Of a stretch of DNA of 64,000 bases, positions 25,336-64,000 are shown piece by piece. The position numbers were made by a program, and so were the translations under genes. Numbering within the stretch: the stretch's first letter is position 1; every line of letters starts with the position of its first letter. Below the pieces are notes generated by a model. That model was not told the DNA's origin. It did no database searches and saw only the letters and a list, made by a program, of their open reading frames with translations. The stretch comes from Odontesthes bonariensis. Its lineage: Eukaryota > Chordata > Actinopteri > Atheriniformes > Atherinopsidae. The stretch lies in contig NC_134510.1 in assembly GCF_027942865.1 (NCBI RefSeq), positions 24,235,209 through 24,299,208 on the forward strand. Direction: 5' to 3'.

Positions 25336-26260
25336 TTCAGCGACGTTTGGTATTGGTAAATTTCACACGTCAGTCATTTGTTTTGTTGGGCAACTTCTCT
25401 GACATTTTCGGTAAAAATACCAGCCTGTATATCTGTTTCAACTAGTGAAATAGAATATTAATAAAAAAACGTTATGACGTAGCTGAACAGAAAATTTCAG
25501 GACCAGAGATGGACCACGGTGAATAGAGAATAAAAGGTACCTCAATGAGAGTGTTTATTCAAGTTACCACTAGATGGAGCAAATATTAGCACAGGATAAA
25601 CACTCAGCCTGAAGAGCCCACAGTATTGAATGCATGACCTCCAATGACATTATGAAAGTATAAACACAGTACTTCAGGGTTGTTTTCTGTTTAGCCCTGA
25701 ATAAATCATGTAAGATTTGATTTTCCACAGTTTTATAGTTCAATAGATCAATTTCTGGGACCTGTACATCAATCTTATCTTATCACTTTGCTTTTATCTG
25801 CGTGTGACTCTTCTCAATTGATATTTCTTGGTTAAAGAAACGTTGTGGCTCTGAGTTGCAAAAATACAACAGTACTGGACAAAAGCTCAAAAACAGGATT
25901 TCAAAATACACAAAAGCAAAACAGATTATCCCAAAAATATCTAAGAAAAGGCAAAAACAAATCAATCCTGTTTCCTGGGATATGGTGTTTTACAGCATTT
26001 GTAGTTCTTAAGTTTTCTTGTTTTTGCTTTCTGACATGCTTTGTAAGAAAATACCTCCCCATATTAATATGGATAGATTGCTGTACAAAGCATAACAATA
26101 GGTCTATAAGCAAATAAGATCAAATAAATCTATTCTTTTTTTTTCTATTCTCTTTTTTTTTATACAAGATCCATGAGCTGCCCACCTCTGGCTTATAATG
26201 TCAGGTGAAGCTGTGAACACAAGAAAATAACACCTTGTTACAGTTATCACCCCCTTTCCG
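25336..26260. other. Spacer between the cgn and she promoters
   Basis: AT-rich with T-runs (26,136-26,160). No gene or nameable repeat was recognised. Confidence 0.5.
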
Positions 26261-26857
26261 TCGCATTCTGACGCTGAGATTCACTTGTCCTGCATCCTTA
26301 TTAGAATAAAAACCCCTCCTCCTCCACTCCGTCCACACACAGCTCCTCCCCAGACTCCAGCCACATCTGCAACGCGAACTTTCCTCTTCATCTCATTACT
26401 TTGCTTGGTCGACAGACTGAACGTAACATCTCACGGTCTGGGAATGGGAACTTTACTCGGTTCAAAGAAAAACTTCCAGTTTTTTCGAGTTTACGCTCTG
26501 CAGAAGTTGCTTTTCAAACTACAGGGATAGTTGTTGCTGCACGTGCAGGGTGACAGCAACACAGCATCTGAGCAGAGATCTCCAAGACGCACCAGGATTT
26601 GTCTGATCATTAGGAAGTTTGAGGGACGGAATCAGCACAGAATCAAAAAGTTGGCTCTGCATAGTTGGGGTATTTTTAGCAATAGCTGTAGACCAAAGAA
26701 ACTTTCACCGAGAGCTGAGTAAATAGTTTGCGTAAAGTTGGAGCTATTGCGCACGGTTAAATTTCGGTTACAGCAGGCGGCTAATGCAAGACCTCGTGTA
26801 AAATTACACATTAATCAACTTGTAATATCTGTGAGAAGTGCTAATTCCTCGATAGTC
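26261..26857 (+). promoter_or_regulatory. Probable she promoter / 5' UTR
   Basis: Sequence upstream of the she ATG. A TATA-like ATTAGAATAAAAACCCC lies near 26,300, followed by a pyrimidine/CTCC-rich stretch. The reading frame extends above the ATG without an ATG of its own, so the start at 26,858 is favoured. It has G at -3 and G at +4, a strong Kozak context. Confidence 0.35.
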
Positions 26858-33156
<6,299 letters not shown>

Positions 33157-33960
33157 ACATGTGTAAAGGACAAACACACTACAACGCACACAAATATGCT
33201 CCTACACAGTAAACACACAACATGTTTAGACACAAGCGCGCACAGACGTGTGCACACATACTCAGAGATATGCTGCTTTGTCCTGTCCTGTGAACCACCT
33301 TTAATGGGTTTATATGTTTGTACCGCCTCTTTATGCCACCTAGTGGTCAATATTGGACACTACAATAGACTGATCACATTGTAGTGTTGACTTTTCCCTA
33401 TAAAATCAGCAAATACACACACATAGCCCCTATTGAATGTATATCTATTTACAAGAAAGCCAACCCTTCCTCCACTGTTGGTACAGTTGCCCCATTTATC
33501 TTCCTACAAGTTATATAGACAATATTCAGCACCATACACAACAAGTTAACCTCTGTAACATCTACAGTGATACACACAATACACTGCAGTCTCTTGACCA
33601 AATTTGATATATGAAGTAGGGTTTATATGACACTCGTAATTTTCTCATGAGATGCCCTGATATCATCAATTTGCCATCTCATTAGACTCCACCTGTCAGA
33701 TCAATGCACCTGATCAAACCATGTGCAGGAATCCATCTGACTGTCCACCTGAAAGTCAGACTCATTTTGCAAACTCCTGTGTCTGTCAAGAGAAGGAGTT
33801 TTATTGGCTAGATGATTAGAGTGAGTGTAGTGGAGGGGGGGGGGGGGGTCATAACACTGCAGGATACAGTCATCCAAACTGTTTCAGTGTGCGTAACTGC
33901 ATTGAAATATGTGAATAAGGGCCCTTTATTGCTGTAGTTCAAATATGGAGCCGTTATCAC

Positions 33961-34521
33961 GGTGGCCCTGAGGTACAAAGAATGAATGACATTAGAAACA
34001 GCTCAAGAACAAAAGAGAAAACTCAACAACATGTAACGAAACAGAAGTAGCTCTTTCTTTGATCAACACCAAGTTTTATGTAAACTCAGCTTGGTCGTTC
34101 TTACTTAATCTTGCGAAAAATGAAAGAAAAATAGATCAAGAAAAAATGGTGGAAGAAAAGCACATATTTCAGAAAACACAACAACAAAAGAACAACACGA
34201 CAGCAAAACAGTCACAGGAAACAAAATGATCAATGTTGTGTTTTTCTGTTTTGTGAATGAATTCAGTCATACGATGTGTGAGTGTCGTCTTTTCCATTTC
34301 GTTGTCATATTTTTTTAATGCGCTGTTGGGGGATGTTGTGTTTTCTCGAGTTGTGTTTTTGTTCTTGAAATGCTTTTTTGTTTTCTGAAATGTCTTTGTG
34401 TCTTTTTCTGTTTTATTGTTGCCTTTTTGGAGAAATGTTATATTTTTCCTTTTGTTCTTTTGTTTTTAGTCTCGTTGTTGTTGTTTTTTTCTAATGTCGT
34501 ATTCTACACCTAAGGACCACC
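33961..34521. mobile_element. Fold-back / MITE-like inverted-repeat element
   Basis: Left end GGTGGCCCTGAGGTACAAAG ... GACATTAGAAA pairs with the right end, whose reverse complement reads GGTGGTCCTTAGGTGTAGAA ... GACATTAGAAA. The homology continues inward: the left arm is A-rich (CATATTTCAGAAAACACAAC near 34,163) and the right arm T-rich (GTTTTCTGAAATG near 34,380), so much of the 561 bases can fold back. There is no open transposase and no clear target duplication. It is a non-autonomous DNA element by structure; the family is unknown. Confidence 0.7.
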
Positions 34522-34699
34522 TTACTTCTTGACTGTAAAGCTATCCTATTTTATTGTGAAACTGACATTAATTAGCCTAAAAATGTCCCTATGCATAAAA
34601 GATACATGTATGAAATAATTGTTGGATATTGTCACATTTTTACATTAATCCCACATTGATGTGGGTTGTATATTATTTTTGTAAAACACTTATTCAGTA

Positions 34700-34705
34700 A
34701 ATAAA
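34700..34705 (+). terminator. Candidate she polyadenylation signal (AATAAA)
   Basis: Canonical hexamer followed 10-20 bases later by T-rich sequence, about 1.5 kb after the she stop. It is the best-looking signal in this orientation before the spacer. Confidence 0.4.
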
Positions 34706-34725
34706 GACTTGTTTCATTTTACCAG

Positions 34726-37700
34726 GAAAAAAACTTCTGTTCTTAATAGATCTGCCGGCGGCAAAAGTCAAAGTAAGGTTTAAAAGAGGAGCCACTGTAA
34801 CAAAGATGAGAAGCTAACCAGAGTAAATCCATTGGCTTCTCTTTTGTGGCAGTAAAATGGCTGACCTGTGTGTGAAATCAATTACAGACACAAACGCACA
34901 CTTTTATAGTAAACAAATACTAACAAACCTGAGCACGCACACTCTCAAAATGAGCACAGAGATAGCACACACAAAAAGCTTTCCCTCACACAAGCCGAAG
35001 CGTAGTGTGTATAAATCCTCACAAACACACACGTGAGGCCACTCGCTGAGCAGCAAAAGGCTTTATCCTAACAATGCTACATGGAAGCATGCACTTGTGG
35101 TAAGATTCGTCTTACCAGAAAACACCAGTGTGTTGGTTTGCGTGAGCATCTGTAACGAGCGTGCCCGTGTGTGCAAGAGTGAGTGTGGGCACCCACACAT
35201 GTGTACATGCTGTCCTGTTTTTCTGTGTGTGTAAGATAGAGACATAGAGAGAGGGAGTCAGATTTTTCTGTTCAGGGATTACCAGGTTGCCATGGTGATT
35301 AGTTAGAATGAGGTAGGGCCATATCTACAGGGAATGATGAGAGGGAGGGCAGAGGAAGAGAGACAGGCAGCAGTATAAAAAGAGCTATGAGTAATTGTAG
35401 CCATAGTGGCAATGTCCATTTGTGAATGGACAGCTACAACATGAGATGTCAAAGCAGTGTTAGAAATTGCTAAGAAAAAGTAGCTCACTCCTTTTAATGT
35501 TAGCTCACAAATCACTTCCTTGATTGTACAAACCTTGTCAACAGACCTTTGGACACCTTTGGACAAGCTTGAATCCAGCTTTTCCGGCTGAGATGTTGCT
35601 AATCTTTTGCTACCCTGCTATCCAGTGTGTCACCAATGGCAGGGTTACACAACAACAGTCTGGCTCCACTTACTTTCACCCCTCCTTCCATCCGTGTGAT
35701 CTCTTTTGGTTTGTCCTCTATGTTCTCTGAAATAAATCACAAAGTAGGTCAAAACAAACCAGCTGCCTGGGGTGCAGGACACATGATTCTTGCAGGGTTT
35801 GTTAGCCTGTTTTGGGGAATGTTGCGTTCATTCAGCCTAAAATCTGAAATGCTCAATTGAATTTCTCTGCTTCAAAATATCGTCGTTGTGCAGTGAAAAC
35901 CATGAGCATGTGATTTTAGTTTAGTTCTATTCAACTGTGTGCTCACTAAATTAAAAGAAATAACCTACCTCTTGCGCTCAGAAAAACAAAACATTGGAGC
36001 ATCTTAAAACTTCCACGCCACACAACTGAAAACCGGACTGGTTTCATTGATCTCGAAAAGTTGGTTACATTTTGGATGGTTTTCATAAAGTAAAAACAAT
36101 TGCCTCTTTCGGCTTTCTGGATCTGAGTATCAGCTGGGAAAGATCGATTAAAACTTCAGATGAACACAAATAAAATGGCTGCTTTCCAATCATTACTAAT
36201 CATTAAGGAATACAGTAAGAGTGGAAGATGCACACAGGAAGTACTGCTTGTTTTACTACTCCTTATGGAACAAAAAGTGTGATACATTTTCTATATAGAT
36301 ATATAGATGGGTGAAAACCTATGCACTTGAACCCCATATTGAGGGTATCCGGTTCTGTCATCCCTTGGAGGCATTTTGCTGGCATGGATTGTGTCCACGG
36401 GTCAGTGCAAATCAATGTGAAGTAGATCTGACTGATCACCCTGTATGGCTGCTGAGAAAGGCCATGAATGTCTTTCTAAGATTACGAGTTGATTATTTTG
36501 AGATGACAGAGCTTATTGTGATAAGATATTGATTTATCTCATGGAAATCAGCCTTTTGTTTCCTTTATTGTTAATATCTTTGAGATCATGATACATCTTG
36601 AAGACAAATGTCCAGCTCATTTCACTACACCAGATTTCATTTATCGCTGTCATAAATGTTAAACAGGATCCATACATCAGCAGTAACTCAAGGCATTAAT
36701 GTATAGTGTTATTTTCTGAGATAAATATTGGAGGAAACAATATATATTATAGTAGGAAAAGGCCTGAGCCACCGGTAACCATGAAAACTGTATTACCTAT
36801 GTTGCATCGGGTCTTAATACTCCAACTTATTTGCTTCAGCCTGCAGCGACTTAAACAAAGCCTAATGAGTCGAGATGATGTCACCTTTACATGCTGGCAT
36901 GACACCCATGATGTTTGACTGTGATAAGACTGAAGAACTTTTCTTTTTTGTAATATCAAATTGCTCATCTTGTTATCGTGACAAAATAAGCGTTGTTGTA
37001 TCGAGATAATCTTTAGATAGCAACATTAAAGAATTTTTTCAAGCATGGTCGTTCTTCACTTTTATATCTTTGGTCTGTGATGAAACAGCTTCAAACCATG
37101 GGGCACAAGAGATCTGAGGGATTTTTATGTGCATGAAAATGATGTAAATGATGTAGGCTTCACAGCCACCAGATCTAAGTTGGTTTTCTTCATAAAAGTC
37201 TGTTGTATAGGATTTAGTAATATCTAGATTGCAACCAATCAAATGTAAAAATTCTCTTTTGAAATATCTTTATCTTATCTTTATACACATTAATGGTAAG
37301 CATTGCAAGTAAAATCCCAGGAGTCCTCGGCCAAAACCCTCACATTTGTGAAGATTATTATCTGGATCTGTACCAAAATGTAACATTCTCTTTCTTTGCC
37401 CATTTTCAACATCACCAGCATGTTGCATGAAATCCAGCTCAGTAGTTTTTGAACAATTTTTCTGATAACCAGACAGAAGAAGCACCTCAACTTTTTTCTC
37501 AGTCGCACTCTGCCACTCATCAGTTCTTTCTACTTAGTTTGTACTACTTTATTAATCAGCTTGAGATTCAAAGATCAGATTTGTTTTATGTGTTTCCCAG
37601 ATGTGACAGAGCCAGAGGAAGTAACTTTGGTCCCAACGAGACAGAATGACAGCAGGAGAGGAAGGAATGGAGCAGTGAGGAGAGAGAGAAGGAGCGTGGG

Positions 37701-38980
37701 AGGGGTGTGGGTTGGTGGAAGACAAGCACTTGTGGGGGTCCCAGCTTTTAAATAATTCAGAGAGACTCACAGCACTCAGTGCAGAGGAGAAGCTCTGTCA
37801 TGTCGGCTCATTCACTGCGGAGAAGAGGTGGAGAGGAAGAAAGCAGAGGACTGTACACAGAGACGAAAGTGTATAAAGATAGAATGTGAGAGGAAGACGT
37901 AACTGGTAGAGAGTCTGTGTGTGCATGTGTGTTTGTGCATAAGTGTATTCATGAATGTGTGTTGTATAGCTCTGCATGTAAACACTCCGCTCTGTTGTGT
38001 GTGTCAGTGATGAAAATAGACAAAATGAAGGAGAAACAGGTCGCTTCCTCCTCGAGCTTTTCTTAGTCACCACGGCAACCCCCTCCTCCCACCATCCTGC
38101 TCTGATGTTTACTTTGTTTATTTGTCTCCCCACCTACCCTCTGTTGCCTCCCCTTGTCTCCTCACTCCTATCTTTTTTTTTAGTGTGTCCTGCACTCCTC
38201 ATAATTTCCTGCATTTCCCTCTAAATACATTTGTTAAGTTTCTTTCACCATCTGGCACAAGTGATTCTTGGCTCTATCTCACACCTGGCCACATTTCTTC
38301 CTTTGTTGCCTCCCCTTGCTTGCCTCTTCTTTCCTCCTCTCTCATCTCCATGCGTGATTCCTACAAGTTTGACTTTGTCCATGAGGATCCAAGGTCAATT
38401 CAGCGAGCGGTAGTTGAGATTAAACAAAAATGGATAGGCCTACTGATGGTGTCATAAGTAGGTGACAGACAGGGAAAATAGCAGACACTGAAGTAAAATC
38501 CCACCAGCTTTTAAAGGGATTGTTCACAGAATAACATTAGGCCCAGACAGTCTTGGAAAGTGGTGATGTGAGATTTGGTGTTTCAAATGCACTTGGAAAC
38601 AACTGGGTACAAAGCCGCTGCACAATATTTAGAATATCAAACGTCTGACTAGTGAATTACCTACATGTTTTTCAGGGAGAGATGTCCTCATGCCAATATG
38701 CTAACACGGTTTAATCTTCAGGATAACCTGATATGAAATACATTTCCACTTAAGATAAAATACCACTTCCACCAATAGTTTGGCCTTGGGCTGATATTAA
38801 AGATTAAGAAGGTGAAGCAGACAGAAATGAAAGATGTCACCAAATTTGACAAGGTCGCTGTAATGTCAGTCTTGAACACCAAGAGTGTTCTTAATCTTAA
38901 ATGATTAGAGTGATGAGTGACTTTGTGCGGGAAAGACATTGGCACTGCCAGCCAGCTGATGTGAAGCCCTAGAGAGGTAC
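34726..38980. other. Spacer between she and chrnb2
   Basis: About 4.3 kb with no convincing gene. Open frames are short and unconserved by eye. The stretch 37,900-38,330 is pyrimidine- and TG-rich. No RNA gene or nameable repeat was recognised. Confidence 0.55.
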
Positions 38981-39051
38981 ATCCTCCCCTCCCAGCTCCT
39001 CAGCGTGCCCCGCCCCCGCATGTCCAGCGCGTCGCATCGCTGAGCTGCGTA

Positions 39052-39074
39052 CAGCACGGACAGCCAGCAGCACC
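39052..39074 (+). promoter_or_regulatory. RE1/NRSE-like half-site cluster
   Basis: CAGCAC (39,052-39,057) is directly followed by GGACAG (39,058-39,063), and another left half site CAGCACC follows at 39,068-39,074. The canonical REST site is CAGCACC, two bases, GGACAG, so both halves are present but the spacer is compressed by three bases. Binding is inferred only. Confidence 0.4.
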
Positions 39075-39166
39075 GCACGAGCAATCGCAGAGCTCACCTG
39101 GCCCCGCAGAGAACGTATATTTGTTTTCCACTCATCGGGCTAAAAGTGTGGAGCGAAGGAAAGCCC

Positions 39167-39174
39167 TGACGTCA
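39167..39174 (+). promoter_or_regulatory. Perfect palindromic CRE (TGACGTCA)
   Basis: The full eight-base CREB/ATF site lies 120 bases upstream of the chrnb2 ATG and two bases before the upstream ORF start. It sits inside a CpG-rich promoter patch, which makes function plausible. Confidence 0.5.
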
Positions 39175-39176
39175 CC

Positions 39177-39194
39177 ATGCCAGGTAGAAAGTGA
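39177..39194 (+). other. Upstream ORF in the chrnb2 leader (five codons)
   Basis: ATG in a strong context (CACCATGC) encodes MPGRK followed by TGA, ending 100 bases before the main start. If the transcript begins above it, this would be a translation-dampening uORF. The cap site is unknown. Confidence 0.4.
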
Positions 39195-39294
39195 CGGGAG
39201 GTTTGGGTCGTGAGGAGGAGGGGAGTGATACTGCGGGTGTGCTTGGAGTGGCCTCTCCTTCCCGGTGAACACCTTTCCGGGCGCAGACACACGT

Positions 39295-63771
<24,477 letters not shown>

Positions 63772-64000
63772 CCATTCCCCAGCCACAAACTCGCTGACAG
63801 ACAGCTCCCCGACCAATCAGCACAGCGGGACGTGAGCCGGAGGTGTGTGTTTGTATGTGTTGGGGGGAGTGGGTGGGTCTAAGTTTAACTGTGTCTACGG
63901 AACTGGAGTCACAAATGCTACTGAACAGCAATCACGTCCATTAACTATATGGCAAAGTTTTTTGCAACAAACTACTGTTTTTTTATGCGTGCAGATGAAG
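63772..64000 (+). other. Start of the chrnb2 3' UTR
   Basis: Non-coding sequence after the stop. No polyadenylation signal is reached before the window ends. Confidence 0.7.

Larger units (their letters stand above)
33157..34725 (+). other. Probable she 3' UTR
   Basis: Non-coding sequence after the she TGA, up to a canonical AATAAA at 34,700-34,705 in the context CAGTAAATAAAGACTTG, which resembles a genuine cleavage region. It would include a G run (33,835-33,848) and the inverted-repeat element at 33,961-34,521. An earlier end is possible. Confidence 0.4.
38981..39294 (+). promoter_or_regulatory. chrnb2 promoter / 5' UTR region
   Basis: CpG-rich patch immediately upstream of the chrnb2 ATG. 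It contains a GC box CCCCGCCCCCGC (about 39,009), clustered RE1-like half sites (39,052-39,074), an E-box CACCTG (39,095-39,100), a perfect cAMP-response element TGACGTCA (39,167-39,174) and a five-codon upstream ORF (39,177-39,194). Known: mammalian Chrnb2 is controlled by an RE1/NRSE and an E-box in its proximal promoter and leader. The cap site is not determinable here. Confidence 0.6.

Noticed and set aside
26738..26857. Extended N-terminus of SHE in the same frame
   Set aside because: The extension begins with TTG, not ATG, and the family-like protein begins at MAKWFRDF with a strong Kozak context at 26,858.
37900..38330. Possible gene between she and chrnb2 (tdrd10 or ube2q1)
   Set aside because: The sequence is TG- and pyrimidine-rich low complexity. 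No Tudor-domain or ubiquitin-conjugating signature could be read on either strand.
39265..39294. Extended N-terminus of CHRNB2
   Set aside because: It would start at GTG. The ATG triplet at 39,295 directly precedes a standard signal peptide.

Overview
This is a teleost fish nuclear DNA window, probably percomorph-like. The evidence is intron-rich vertebrate genes with GT-AG splice sites, abundant microsatellites, an intact L2/Rex1-type LINE, a tRNA-derived fish SINE and several short inverted-repeat DNA transposons. I see no prokaryotic, viral or CRISPR-like feature, and no previously undescribed biological system.

Layout. (1) 1-2,494, minus strand: first coding exon (19 codons) of tuft1 (tuftelin) at 2,438-2,494, with part of its first intron running off the left edge. 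(2) About 2.5-9.3 kb: gene-poor spacer with a fossil DNA transposon end. (3) 10,915-19,890, minus: complete cgn (cingulin), 19 coding exons that join in frame to 1,186 codons plus stop, with a probable 1.6 kb 3' UTR below it. (4) 19.9-26.9 kb: head-to-head spacer, with a GC-box/CCAAT promoter candidate near 25.3 kb. (5) 26,858-33,156, plus: complete she (SHB-family SH2 adaptor), 6 coding exons, 499 residues, followed by a long probable 3' UTR containing a fold-back element. (6) 34.7-39.0 kb: spacer. (7) 39,295-63,771, plus: complete chrnb2 (neuronal nicotinic receptor beta2), 6 coding exons, 547 residues. Its roughly 15.8 kb first intron holds most of the mobile DNA: two abutting TTAA-type MITEs, a SINE with perfect 16-bp target-site duplications, a full-length LINE with an open endonuclease/reverse-transcriptase frame, and a broken PIF/Harbinger transposase in intron 2.

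The genes are not an operon or a single pathway. Cingulin is a tight-junction plaque protein, tuftelin a coiled-coil secreted/cytoskeletal protein, SHE a signalling adaptor and CHRNB2 an ion-channel subunit. Their shared meaning is genomic: all four human counterparts lie in 1q21, and TUFT1 follows CGN in the same orientation there as here. The window is therefore a condensed piece of that vertebrate block.

All exon boundaries were read by eye from splice sites, reading phase and remembered family sequence. Phase bookkeeping closes exactly for all three complete genes. UTR ends, promoters and repeat family names are less certain.
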